A stretch of 64,000 bases of DNA from JANQMX01 sp965247175 (GTDB lineage: Bacteria; Pseudomonadota; Alphaproteobacteria; Kiloniellales; DSM-21159): positions 2,604,001-2,668,000 of the forward strand of contig OZ252006.1 of NCBI GenBank assembly GCA_965247175.1, in the 5' to 3' direction. Each line of letters opens with the position of its first letter. Positions within the stretch are counted from its first letter, which is position 1. The notes beneath the pieces are model-generated. The model ran no database searches. It saw only the letters and a program-made list of their open reading frames with translations, and had not been told where the DNA came from. The position numbers and the translations under genes are program-made. Below, piece after piece: positions 8,146 through 17,111 of this stretch.

Positions 8146-10014
8146 CTATTCCCCGGCAGCTACGGCCTGATGCCGGCGCCGATAGGTCTCGAGCCAGCCT
8201 TTCAGCGCCTCCGGCGGCATCGGCCGGGCAAAATAGAAGCCTTGCAGATCATGGCAGCCGTGGCGACGCAAGAAGGCTGCCTGCGCCGCCGTCTCGACGC
8301 CCTCGCCGATGCTCCGGAGTGAGAGCAGCCGGGCCAGGCCCAGGATCATCTTGACGATCTCGGTATCGCAGACGTCGTCCGGCACCTGGCTGATGAAGGA
8401 ACGGTCGATCTTGACCCGGTCGACCGGCAGCTTCTTGAGATAGGACAGCGAGGAATAGCCGGTGCCGAAGTCGTCGACCGTGACGGTCACACCCAGCCTG
8501 CGCAGCTCGGTGAGCTCCCGGATCGCCAGCTCCAGGTTCTCGAACATGAAGCTCTCGGTGATCTCAAGCTCGAGAAACTGCGGCTCCAGCCCGGTTTCCA
8601 GCAGGATGTCATGCACGCTTTCCAGCAGGCCGCCCTGTTGCATCTGGGTCGGAGAGATGTTGACCGAAATCTGCAGGGGCCCGAGGCCGCTCTCATGCCA
8701 CGCCACGCACTGCTGACAGGCGGTGCGCAGAACCCACTCGCCCAGGGCCTTCATCAGGCCGCTGACCTCGGCAATGTCGATGAACTCGAGCGGCGAGAGA
8801 CGCCCGCGCTCCGGATGGTCCCAGCGCACCAGAGCCTCGACACCGATCAGCGCGCCGCTGTCGGCCGAGACCTTGGGCTGGTAGTGGAGAATGAACTCCT
8901 CGCTCTCCAGCGCCCGGCGCAGGTCCGCCGCCAGGGCTGAGCGGTTGCGATACTCGGCATCGAGCGCCTCATCATAGACGTGAAAACCGCCGCGGCCGCT
9001 GGCCTTGGCGCGCGACAGCGCCGCGTTGGCGTTTTTCAGGAGGGTGCCCGGCTCGTCGCTGTCCCCCTCCATCACGGCAATGCCGATGCTGGCGGAGGTA
9101 AAGAGATCGCGGCCGCCGATTTGGAAGGGCAGGCTAAGCGTCTGCAACGAGCGTTTGGCGAAGCGGGTCACCTCGCTGAGATCGTCGAAGTCCGTCAGGA
9201 TGGCGGCGAACTCGTCGCCACCCAGACGGGCCAGCACGTCGTCGGCCCGCAGCAGACCGAAGAGCCTCTGGGACGCCTGCAGCAGCAAAGTGTCGCCGGT
9301 GGGGTGGCCAAGCGTGTCGTTGATGCTCTTGAAGCTGTCCAGGTCGACGATGACGACGGCCAACGTGCCCTCGCGCCGCCTGGCCTCCTGAAGCGCCACG
9401 AAGAGCTTCTGACGAAAGAGATTGCGATTGCCGAGGCCAGTCAGGGCGTCGTGCTCGGCAAGGCGGCGATAGCGCTCCTCGCTTTGCTCGGCGCGGTCGA
9501 GCGCCGCCTCCAGCTCCATTTGGGCGGCGTAGAGGCGCTCGGTCAGGCGCAGATGATAGCGGCTTTGTTCCTCGAGGCGATCACGGGCCGCCTCGAGCTC
9601 TTCCGCCTGGGCGGCGAGCGAAAGATAGCGGCGATGGATAGAGACGGCGTAGCGGATGGCCCGCTCGAGCATGTCTGGCTCGAGCTTGCTTTTGACCAGG
9701 TAGGCCGCCGCGCCTGCCGAGGCCGCCGCATGGTCGATGTCCGGAAGATCCTCTTCGGTCAGCAGGATACAAGGCGTTTGATGGCCGGCCCGCGCTTCTT
9801 CCCAGATCAGCCCGGTCCCGCTGTTCTGTCCAAGGTGGTGGGCGATCAGGGCGATATCATAGGAATGGGCAAGCAGCTTGGCCTGGCCTGCATCCCAGCT
9901 GGCCGCGGTCTCAAGAGTCAGATCGTCACCAAAGATCCCCTCCAGCAGGCGCTTGCTGGCCTGGAGATCGCTTTGGTCTTCATCGACGAGGAGGATCGAC
10001 AGGGGACGGTCCAT
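8146..10014 (-). CDS. degenerate receiver-GGDEF-EAL cyclic-di-GMP protein
   Basis: A 622-residue cytoplasmic protein with three parts: a receiver-like domain (about 5-125), a coiled-coil linker (about 130-185), GGDEF (about 188-350) and EAL (about 360-610). GGDEF is intact at 265-269, and an RxxD inhibitory site (RADD, 256-259) stands five residues before it. EAL is intact at 393-395, and the DDFGTGYSSL stretch is present. Both c-di-GMP synthesis and hydrolysis are therefore possible. In the receiver, the acidic pair (Asp11, Glu12) and Lys108 remain, but the phospho-acceptor aspartate is replaced by Ala58 (IALIAHHL), so ordinary phosphotransfer should not occur. It is divergent from the imuA cassette. 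Confidence 0.95.
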   Translation of the reverse strand: MDRPLSILLVDEDQSDLQASKRLLEGIFGDDLTLETAASWDAGQAKLLAHSYDIALIAHHLGQNSGTGLIWEEARAGHQTPCILLTEEDLPDIDHAAASAGAAAYLVKSKLEPDMLERAIRYAVSIHRRYLSLAAQAEELEAARDRLEEQSRYHLRLTERLYAAQMELEAALDRAEQSEERYRRLAEHDALTGLGNRNLFRQKLFVALQEARRREGTLAVVIVDLDSFKSINDTLGHPTGDTLLLQASQRLFGLLRADDVLARLGGDEFAAILTDFDDLSEVTRFAKRSLQTLSLPFQIGGRDLFTSASIGIAVMEGDSDEPGTLLKNANAALSRAKASGRGGFHVYDEALDAEYRNRSALAADLRRALESEEFILHYQPKVSADSGALIGVEALVRWDHPERGRLSPLEFIDIAEVSGLMKALGEWVLRTACQQCVAWHESGLGPLQISVNISPTQMQQGGLLESVHDILLETGLEPQFLELEITESFMFENLELAIRELTELRRLGVTVTVDDFGTGYSSLSYLKKLPVDRVKIDRSFISQVPDDVCDTEIVKMILGLARLLSLRSIGEGVETAAQAAFLRRHGCHDLQGFYFARPMPPEALKGWLETYRRRHQAVAAGE

Positions 10015-10185
10015 GTCGGGCTCAGTACCGGAATGCTCTCTAGTTTTTTGAAAGGGGGACTTTGCCCCCGCAGGGTGAGGATTTGCTTAATTTGTGTGGG
10101 GACAGATATGGTAAACGCATGATTTTCTTAGGCTAGTCGAAGCGGACCCTCATCGAGGGCCGAGGCTTTCCCTCGCGGCTTCGAC

Positions 10186-10214
10186 TTGATCTTTGGCGTC
10201 CTATTTATTAGAAC
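10186..10214 (+). promoter_or_regulatory. predicted sigma-70 promoter of the imuA cassette
   Basis: TTGATC at 10186-10191 and TAGAAC at 10209-10214 are separated by exactly 17 bases, a fair -35/-10 pair. The -10 box shares its GAAC with the first half-site of the LexA box, so LexA bound there would block RNA polymerase. The expected transcript start lies near 10221, about 20 bases before the chosen imuA start. Confidence 0.55.
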
Positions 10215-10225
10215 AAAAGAAGAAC
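10211..10225 (+). promoter_or_regulatory. LexA (SOS) box GAAC-N7-GAAC
   Basis: The direct repeat GAAC AAAAGAA GAAC matches exactly the alphaproteobacterial LexA operator (GTTC-N7-GTTC read on the other strand). It sits immediately before imuA, the cassette best known for SOS control in alphaproteobacteria. It also excludes any imuA start upstream of it. Confidence 0.88.
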
Positions 10226-10240
10226 AACTATGCCGTGCCG

Positions 10241-11107
10241 ATGCCGTCCACACTCCTTCTCCATAGCGCCTCACCACGCGACGCCCAGCGCAGCGGCACG
10301 ACCGTCGCAGCACCGGAGCTGGCCGCTTTGCGCGCTCGCATCCGGCAGATCGAGCAGGGCTGCAAAGCGGGCGAGAGCGGCCCTGCGGCCTTGCCTGCAA
10401 CCCTCGATGTCGCCGGCATAGAGCCCGCCCTGCAGCCACCGGCTTTGGCGCCGGCAGCCTTTCAGGAAATTGTCCCGGCGAGCGCGAAAGACCGGCCGGC
10501 GGCCGCCGCCTTCGCCTTGGCCCTGCTTCGGCATTTGCAGCGGAGTGCCGAGGAGAGCCCCGAGGATAAGGCGGCCCTGCCCTTGCTCTGGTGCCAGGCG
10601 GCCGTGGAAGCGAAGGACTTCGGCCGGCTCTATCCGCCGGGCCTGACGCCCTGGGGGCTTACCCCCGGCCGGCTGCTTCTGGTCGAGGCGCCGCGCAGCA
10701 AGGACATCCTCTGGGCCATGGAAGAAGGCCTGCGCAGCACTGCCCTTGCCGCCGTCGTCGGGGAACTCGGGACGGAGGGGCTCGGGACGGCCTCTCTCAC
10801 GGCAACCCGCCGCCTGGCGCTGGCCGCTCAGCAGAGCGGCTGCCCCTGCCTGCTGCTGCGGAACGGCGATAAGAGCACCAGCGCAGCCCGCACCCGCTGG
10901 CGCATTGCCGGGGCGCCGAGCCGCCCTGGGGCGCTCGACCCGCGGGCGCCCGGCGGACCCTCTTGGCGGGCCGAGCTGGTCCGCTGTCCCCAAGGGCGCC
11001 CCGCTGCCTGGACGCTGGAATGGAGCCATGAGACGGATTCTTTCCATCTGGCTGCCGCAGTGGTCGATCGACCGCTTGCGCCGAGCCGGATACACCGCGT
11101 CGCCTGA
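10241..11107 (+). CDS. imuA: ImuA, RecA-like accessory protein of the translesion mutasome
   Basis: A protein of about 288 residues from the ATG at 10241 (MPSTLLLHS). An in-frame ATG at 10193 is rejected because it would lie in the promoter, before the LexA box. ImuA has a RecA/SulA-like fold without a full Walker A motif. Here the conserved parts are the WCQ...FGRLYPPGL segment, the GRLLLVEAP strand and the LRNGD/RTRWRIAGAPS region that typify ImuA. It recruits and supports ImuB and DnaE2 in damage-induced mutagenesis. Its end overlaps imuB by 80 bases in another frame, so the two are made from one transcript. Confidence 0.88.
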   Translation: MPSTLLLHSASPRDAQRSGTTVAAPELAALRARIRQIEQGCKAGESGPAALPATLDVAGIEPALQPPALAPAAFQEIVPASAKDRPAAAAFALALLRHLQRSAEESPEDKAALPLLWCQAAVEAKDFGRLYPPGLTPWGLTPGRLLLVEAPRSKDILWAMEEGLRSTALAAVVGELGTEGLGTASLTATRRLALAAQQSGCPCLLLRNGDKSTSAARTRWRIAGAPSRPGALDPRAPGGPSWRAELVRCPQGRPAAWTLEWSHETDSFHLAAAVVDRPLAPSRIHRVA

Positions 11108-12671
11108 GAAGCGGGGGCGCCCTGCCCAGCCCCTGGCGCTGACCCTCTCAGGGCAGGGCGGATTGCGCATTACGGCGACCAACAAGGCCGCGCGGGAGCA
11201 TGGCCTGCTCCCCGGGATGCGCCTGGCCGATGCCCGCGCCATCCTGCCCTCCCTGGCCGCCCGCCCGGCGGAGCCGGAGGCGGATGCAACCGCGCTCCTC
11301 CGGCTGGCTGAGTGGTGCGGCCAGTTCAGCCCTTGGACCAACTGCGATCCGCCTGACGGCTTGTGGCTCGACAGCAGCGGCAGCAGCCATCTCTTCGGCG
11401 GCGAAGAGGCTCTCATGACCCGGCTTCGCCGGCGCCTTGCCGATCTCGGTTTCGCGGCCCGCCTCGGGCTGGCCGAAACGCCGGGCGGCGCCTGGGCGCT
11501 GGCTCGCTACGCCACCGACGAGAGCACACCCTGCCGCCTGGCCGAGCCGGGCCGCTTGCGGGAGGCCCTGGCACCCTTGCCGGTCGAAGCTTTGCATCTT
11601 TCGGAAGAGACGGCGCACCTGCTGCAACGGCTCGGCCTGCGCCGGGTCGGTCAGCTTTACGATCTGCCGCGTACGGCCCTCGGTCGCCGTTTCCATGGCG
11701 CCGGCGAAAGCACAGGCGAGGCGGCGCTGCTGCAGCGGCTGGACGAAACCCTAGGGCGTCTCAAGGCGCCGCTTTCGCCGCTGCGCCCCGCCCCGGCCTA
11801 TCGCGCCCGCGCCACCTTGGCCGAGCCGCTGGTCACCCTGGAGGTTCTCGGCCGCCTGCTGGACGACCTGCTGCAGGAGCTTTGCGCCACGCTGGAAAAG
11901 GACGGCCAGGGGGCGCGGCAGATGAGCCTCGCCTGCTACCGGGTCGACGGCAGCCTGGCGCGGCAGTCCATTGCCCTGGCCCGACCGAGCCAGGAACCGG
12001 CCCACTGCCGGCGGCTCTTCGCCGAGCGCCTGGAGGAGATCGACGCCGGCTTCGGCATCGAGACCCTGGTGCTGTCGGCCGAGGTGGTGGAGCCGCTCGC
12101 CGCGCGGCAAGGCACCTTCGACGAAGCCGCAAGCCAGCAGCCGAAGGGTGACGTCGCCCAGCTGGTCGACCGCCTGTCCAACCGCCTGGGCCGCGCCGCC
12201 GTCAAGCAGGCCCAGCTACGCCAGAGCCACTTGCCCGAACGCGCCGTCCGCCACCTGGCGGCCATCATGGCGCTGGAGAACGGCAAGCCGGCGTCGAAAA
12301 AAGCCGCCACCGCCCGGTCAGAGCCGCCCGGCGGTCTCGCGCCGCGGCCCTTCCGCCTCTTGCCGCATCCCGAGCCCATCGCCGTGACCGCCGAGATTCC
12401 GGAAGGCCCGCCGCTGTCCTTCACCTGGCGCCACAAGGTTCACCGCGTGGCCCGCGCCGAGGGGCCGGAGCGCATCGCCCCGGAATGGTGGTTCGACTCA
12501 CCGCTGCAGGACTCCTCCGCGCAGGCCGCTGACGACATGGCCCGGGTGCGCGACTACTACCGCGTCGAGGACGGCGAAGGCCGGCGCTACTGGCTGTTCC
12601 GCGCCGGCCTCTACGGCGATGCCCAGGTGCCCGGCGCGCCGAACTGGTACCTGCACGGCTTCTTCGCGTGA
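11028..12671 (+). CDS. imuB: ImuB, catalytically dead Y-family polymerase adaptor
   Basis: A 547-residue DinB-like protein from the ATG at 11028 (MRRILSIWLPQW), inside the end of imuA. In Y-family polymerases the first motif carries a catalytic aspartate; here it reads IWLPQWSIDRL without the usual DxDxFF pattern. The second motif reads LWLDSSGSSHLF without the SxDE pair. Both changes are typical of ImuB, which does not polymerise but links ImuA and DnaE2 to the beta clamp. The C-terminal part (from about residue 400) is the ImuB-specific region. The stop codon overlaps the GTG start of dnaE2 (GTGA). Confidence 0.92.
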   Translation: MRRILSIWLPQWSIDRLRRAGYTASPEKRGRPAQPLALTLSGQGGLRITATNKAAREHGLLPGMRLADARAILPSLAARPAEPEADATALLRLAEWCGQFSPWTNCDPPDGLWLDSSGSSHLFGGEEALMTRLRRRLADLGFAARLGLAETPGGAWALARYATDESTPCRLAEPGRLREALAPLPVEALHLSEETAHLLQRLGLRRVGQLYDLPRTALGRRFHGAGESTGEAALLQRLDETLGRLKAPLSPLRPAPAYRARATLAEPLVTLEVLGRLLDDLLQELCATLEKDGQGARQMSLACYRVDGSLARQSIALARPSQEPAHCRRLFAERLEEIDAGFGIETLVLSAEVVEPLAARQGTFDEAASQQPKGDVAQLVDRLSNRLGRAAVKQAQLRQSHLPERAVRHLAAIMALENGKPASKKAATARSEPPGGLAPRPFRLLPHPEPIAVTAEIPEGPPLSFTWRHKVHRVARAEGPERIAPEWWFDSPLQDSSAQAADDMARVRDYYRVEDGEGRRYWLFRAGLYGDAQVPGAPNWYLHGFFA

Positions 12672-15600
12672 GGCAGACCATGGACTATGCCGAGCTGCAG
12701 GTGACCACGAACTTCAGCTTCCTGCGCGGGGCCTCCCACCCTCAGGAGCTGGTCGCCATGGCCAAGGGCCTCGGCCTCACCGCCATCGGCATCGCCGACC
12801 GCAACAGCCTGGCCGGCGTGGTGCGCGCCCATGTCGCCGCCAAGGCGCAGGGCATGCGGCTCCTGATCGGCGCCCGGCTCGACCTGACCGACGGGCCGAG
12901 CCTGCTCTGCTACCCCGAGGACCGCGCCGCCTATGGCCGGCTCTGCCGTCTTCTGACCCTGGGTCAGCGCCGGGTGGAGAAAGGCAACTGCGAGATCGGC
13001 CTGGAGGACGTCTACGCCCACGCGGCGGGACAGGTCTTCATCGCCCTGCCGCCGGACAACCTGAACGACGAAACGACGGCCGCCTTTGCCGCCGAGCTGG
13101 CCGCGATCAAGCGTCGCCTGGACGCGCCGCTCTACCTCGCTGCCCAGCACCTCTATCGCGGCGGCGACCGCGCCCGCCTCGCCCGCCTGGCGGCGCTGGC
13201 GCAGGACTGCGGCACGCCGCTGATCGCCAGCAACGACGTGCTCTACCACAGCCCGGCCCGCCGGCCGCTGCAGGACGTGCTGAGCTGCATCCGAGAGAAG
13301 TGCACGGTTCACGAAGCCGGCTACCGCCTCCTGGCCAACGCCGAGCGCCACCTGAAGAGCGCCGAAGAGATGACGCGGCTGTTCAGGGGCTGGGAAGAGG
13401 CGGTCGGGCGCAGCCTGGAGGTCGTCGACCGCTGCCGCTTTTCCCTCGACGAGCTCAGCTACGAATACCCGGACGAACCGGTGCCGCCGGGCAAGAGCCC
13501 GCAGCAGCACCTCGAAGACCTGACCTGGGCCGGCGCGGCGGAGAAGTACCCCGATGGTCTTCCGCCCAAGGTGGAAAAGAGCCTCTCGTACGAACTCAAG
13601 CTGATCGACCAGCTCGGCTACGCGCCCTACTTCCTCACCGTCCACGACGTGGTGCGCTACGCCCGCAGCCAGGAGATTCTCTGTCAGGGCCGCGGCTCGG
13701 CCGCGAACTCCGCCGTCTGCTATTGCCTCAACATCACCAACGTGGACCCCAGCGCCATCGACCTCCTGTTCGAGCGCTTCGTCTCGGCCGAGCGCAACGA
13801 GCCGCCGGACATCGACGTGGATTTCGAGCATGAGCGCCGCGAGGAGGTGATGCAGTACATCTACCGGCGCTATGGGCGCGAGCGCGCCGGCCTCACGGCC
13901 ACGGTGATCAGCTACCGTGCGCGCAGCGCCGTGCGCGAGGTCGGCAAGGCCATGGGCCTCTCCGAAGACACGGTCGCCGCCCTGGCCAGCACCATCTGGG
14001 GCTCCTGGGGCAGCGGCGTTTCGGAAGGCCAGGTCACGGAAGCCGGGCTCGACCTTTCCGACCCGCACCTCGCCCGGGTGGTCGCCCTGACCGAGGAGCT
14101 GATCGGCTTTCCCCGCCACCTCTCGCAGCACGTCGGCGGCTTCGTGCTGACCCAGGGGCCGCTCACCGAGACGGTGCCGATCGGCAATGCCGCCATGGCG
14201 GATCGCACCTTCATCGAGTGGGACAAGGACGACATCCAGGCGCTGGGCATCATGAAGGTCGATGTGCTGGCGCTCGGCATGCTGACCTGCATCCGCAAGT
14301 GCTTCGCACTGCTGGCAGAGCATTACGATCGCCCTCTGACCTTGGCCAGCGTGCCGCGCGAGGATCCGGCGGTCTACGACATGCTCTGCCGGGCCGACTC
14401 CATCGGCGTCTTCCAGGTGGAAAGCCGGGCGCAGATGAACATGCTGCCGCGCCTCAAGCCGCGCTGCTTCTACGACCTGGTGATCGAGGTGGCGATCGTC
14501 CGCCCCGGCCCCATCCAGGGCGACATGGTGCACCCCTACCTGCGCCGCCGCGACGGCCTGGAGGCGGTCTCCTATCCGGCACCGTCACCGGAGCATGGCC
14601 CTAAGGATGAGCTGGAGCGGGTGCTGAAGAAAACGCTCGGCGTGCCCTTGTTCCAGGAACAGGCCATGCGCATCGCCATCGAGGCGGCGAAGTTCACCCC
14701 GGACGAGGCCAACCAGCTGCGCTATGCCATGGCCACCTTTCGCCGCCGCGGCACCATCGAGACGCTGAAGAGCAAGATGGTGAACCGCATGATCGAGCGC
14801 GGCTACGAGCCCGAGCTGGCCGAACGCTGCTTCAAGCAGATCGAGGGCTTCGGCGAATACGGCTTTCCCGAGTCCCACGCGGCGAGCTTCTCTCACCTGG
14901 TCTACATCTCGTCCTGGCTGAAGTGCCACTACCCGGCGGTCTTCGCCTGTGGCCTGCTCAACGCCCAGCCCATGGGCTTCTACGCCCCGGCGCAGATCGT
15001 GCGCGACGCGCGCGAGCATGGCGTCACGGTGCATCCGGCCGACGTCAACCGTAGCGATTGGGACAACACCCTGCAGCCGGACGAGACGGGCGGCTGGGCC
15101 CTGCGGCTAGGCCTGCGGCAGATCGACGGTCTCCACGAGGAGCAGGCTGGCCGCCTGCTCGCTGCCCGCCACTGCGACTACCGGGATGTGGAGGAGCTGC
15201 GCCAACGCAGCGGCATCACCGTGCCGGCGCTGGAAAAACTGGCGGCGGCCGACGCCTTCCGCTCCCTGGGTCTCGACCGGCGCCAGGCGCTCTGGCACGT
15301 GCGGCCACTCGCCCGCGACAAGCCCTTGCCGCTCTTCGCCCATGCCGAAGCAAAGGAGAGCGGAGAGGAGCCGGCGGTCGGCCTGCCGGAGATGCCGCTC
15401 TCCGAGCATGTGGTGCAGGACTATCAGACCCTGCGGCTGTCGCTGAAGGCGCACCCCATGCAGTTCCTGCGCGCGCAGCTTAAGCAGGAAGGCATCCGCT
15501 CGACCCTGGAGCATCGGCGGCTCAAGGACGGCGCCAAGCTGGCCCTCGCCGGCGTGGTGCTGGTGCGCCAGCGCCCGGGCAGCGCCAAGGGCGTGGTCTT

Positions 15601-16000
15601 CATGACCATCGAGGACGAATGCGGCGTCGCCAACGCCGTGGTCTGGCCCAAGGCGCTGGAGCGTTATCGCAAGGCGATCATGGCCAGCCGCCTGATCCTC
15701 ATTCGGGGACGCATCCAGAAACACGGCGAGATCATCCACGTGGTCGCCGAGCGCCTGGAAGACCGCACCTGGATGCTCGACCTCCTCTCGGAGGACGGCC
15801 TGGATACGCCGACACCTCTGGCCCATGCCGACGAAGTGCGACGCCCCGGCGCGGACCCCTATCCGCCGCAGGGAAAAGAGCCAGTGCTGAACCTGCCGAC
15901 CCCCGCCCACAGCCGGCCGCCCAGCCACTCACCCAATCGCTCAGCAGGCCGTCACCCGCGCGACCAGCGCATCATCCCCAAGTCGCGCGATTTTCATTAG
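12668..16000 (+). CDS. dnaE2: error-prone DNA polymerase III alpha subunit DnaE2
   Basis: A 1110-residue C-family polymerase. Order of domains: a PHP-type N-terminal domain with degenerate metal site (about 5-75), the palm with the catalytic acidic cluster PDIDVDFEHERRE near residues 378-390, the fingers with GFGEYGFPESHAASF, helix-hairpin-helix segments, and an OB domain near 950-1040. It ends in KSRDFH, as DnaE2 proteins do. It performs mutagenic lesion bypass with ImuA and ImuB. The GTG at 12668 overlaps the imuB stop by four bases; the ATG four codons on (12680) is the alternative. No intrinsic terminator is evident after the stop. Confidence 0.97.
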   Translation: MRQTMDYAELQVTTNFSFLRGASHPQELVAMAKGLGLTAIGIADRNSLAGVVRAHVAAKAQGMRLLIGARLDLTDGPSLLCYPEDRAAYGRLCRLLTLGQRRVEKGNCEIGLEDVYAHAAGQVFIALPPDNLNDETTAAFAAELAAIKRRLDAPLYLAAQHLYRGGDRARLARLAALAQDCGTPLIASNDVLYHSPARRPLQDVLSCIREKCTVHEAGYRLLANAERHLKSAEEMTRLFRGWEEAVGRSLEVVDRCRFSLDELSYEYPDEPVPPGKSPQQHLEDLTWAGAAEKYPDGLPPKVEKSLSYELKLIDQLGYAPYFLTVHDVVRYARSQEILCQGRGSAANSAVCYCLNITNVDPSAIDLLFERFVSAERNEPPDIDVDFEHERREEVMQYIYRRYGRERAGLTATVISYRARSAVREVGKAMGLSEDTVAALASTIWGSWGSGVSEGQVTEAGLDLSDPHLARVVALTEELIGFPRHLSQHVGGFVLTQGPLTETVPIGNAAMADRTFIEWDKDDIQALGIMKVDVLALGMLTCIRKCFALLAEHYDRPLTLASVPREDPAVYDMLCRADSIGVFQVESRAQMNMLPRLKPRCFYDLVIEVAIVRPGPIQGDMVHPYLRRRDGLEAVSYPAPSPEHGPKDELERVLKKTLGVPLFQEQAMRIAIEAAKFTPDEANQLRYAMATFRRRGTIETLKSKMVNRMIERGYEPELAERCFKQIEGFGEYGFPESHAASFSHLVYISSWLKCHYPAVFACGLLNAQPMGFYAPAQIVRDAREHGVTVHPADVNRSDWDNTLQPDETGGWALRLGLRQIDGLHEEQAGRLLAARHCDYRDVEELRQRSGITVPALEKLAAADAFRSLGLDRRQALWHVRPLARDKPLPLFAHAEAKESGEEPAVGLPEMPLSEHVVQDYQTLRLSLKAHPMQFLRAQLKQEGIRSTLEHRRLKDGAKLALAGVVLVRQRPGSAKGVVFMTIEDECGVANAVVWPKALERYRKAIMASRLILIRGRIQKHGEIIHVVAERLEDRTWMLDLLSEDGLDTPTPLAHADEVRRPGADPYPPQGKEPVLNLPTPAHSRPPSHSPNRSAGRHPRDQRIIPKSRDFH

Positions 16001-16291
16001 GGGCTGTAGCGCCTCACCGACATTTCGGCCGCCGCCGACAAGGTTTCTAAATAGCCATATTCGCCATTGAATTGATTGAGAGTGAGACATGAGATGCCGA
16101 TGAAGCTGTCATCCTTCTAACGCGACGAATCGGCCCCTACCGGATGCTGGCGCGGCAGCGCTTCCGTGCTTTCGCCCCAAGTTCAAAACACCTTAGTACT
16201 CGCCCGTTGCCTCACAAGAGCAGCGGTAGCTGATGGCACTCCCTTACTATTTGAGGTATCTTTCACCCGAAACGTGAAGTGGAGACCTCCA

Positions 16292-17095
16292 ATGATCGCA
16301 TTTCAGAGCATGACAGCCCGCATTGGGGTCTGGAACATCGCCGGTTTCCTGAACATCACAGACGAAAGAGCCTCAAATCAAATTGAGGGGCTCGCGATAC
16401 TTGATGCTGAATTCATGACGCTGGTTGAAGTCAAGCCGTTCAGCCACATGCAACGGCTGATCGACGGACTTGCCGAAAAAGGCTGCGCCTACCGATCAGA
16501 GATGTTGCCGCAGAAGAGCGATTTGAACATTGGGCTCCTTTTCAAGGACGGAGTTGAAGTCAAAAACCTTCGCTTCATTCCCAACTCCGATCTAGGCGAC
16601 GACAACCGGCGCAAAGCCCTGGTGGCAGACGTGACCATCGGGCGGTTCGATTTCATCCTAATCGCGGTCCATTTAAAATCGGGCCGCGGTGCGGCCGAGC
16701 AACGTATCCGCGACGAACAGTGTAAGGTCATCGGTGCATTCATCACGGAAATGCGTAGCCAATCGCGCGAGGACATCCTGCTGATGGGTGACTACAACAT
16801 GATTCCTGGCGAGGACGTGTCAAATTTTCACCACCTCGGCGGTGACGACTTGATGAACTTCCTATCGTCGTGGGATCTGCAGGATCGCTTCTCGCACATT
16901 CTGCCTGCCGGGCGCGCCAACCTGCTAGATGGCTTCGCAATCTCCCGTACCTTTGCGACAGAGTACATCCGTGGAAGTCTCAGGCTCTTCCCGATGCACT
17001 GGGCGATGGATATGGGCCGAGAGCGCTTCCGTGAGTCCGTCTCGGATCATCTGCCCTTTATCGCTTCTTTTCGCATCGACCGTTCACGGGACTAG
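16292..17095 (+). CDS. endonuclease/exonuclease/phosphatase-fold protein
   Basis: A 267-residue protein from the ATG at 16292, chosen because GGAG stands seven bases upstream; an upstream in-frame extension to 16166 has no support. The exonuclease III-like active-site elements are present in order: VWNIAGF (Asn), LVEVK (Glu), HLKSGR, GDYNM (Asp and Asn) and SDHLPF (Asp-His). No signal peptide is seen, so it probably acts in the cytoplasm on DNA, RNA or a phosphodiester. Codon usage and base composition are visibly less G+C-rich than in dnaE2 or the core genes. With its place next to a pseudogene fragment, this suggests horizontal acquisition. The exact substrate is unknown. Confidence 0.8.
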   Translation: MIAFQSMTARIGVWNIAGFLNITDERASNQIEGLAILDAEFMTLVEVKPFSHMQRLIDGLAEKGCAYRSEMLPQKSDLNIGLLFKDGVEVKNLRFIPNSDLGDDNRRKALVADVTIGRFDFILIAVHLKSGRGAAEQRIRDEQCKVIGAFITEMRSQSREDILLMGDYNMIPGEDVSNFHHLGGDDLMNFLSSWDLQDRFSHILPAGRANLLDGFAISRTFATEYIRGSLRLFPMHWAMDMGRERFRESVSDHLPFIASFRIDRSRD

Positions 17096-17111
17096 AGTGC
17101 ACGGGATTTCC

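Noticed and set aside
6586..8322. A 578-codon plus-strand frame opposite the aminotransferase
   Set aside because: The minus strand encodes an intact PLP enzyme with catalytic lysine and aspartate; the opposite product has no family features.
10053..10070. GGGGG...CCCCC hairpin upstream of the GGDEF-EAL gene as a terminator
   Set aside because: The stem is only five pairs, no gene ends into it on the plus strand, and it lies upstream of the minus-strand gene.
12611..14533. A 640-codon open frame opposite dnaE2
   Set aside because: dnaE2 has every expected motif in the same region, and the opposite translation is His/Asp/Arg-rich without any recognisable domain. It is a high-G+C shadow frame.
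16166..16291. N-terminal extension of the EEP-fold protein to an upstream ATG at 16166
   Set aside because: The extra 42 residues have no binding site and no similarity to the family, whereas the ATG at 16292 has GGAG at correct spacing.
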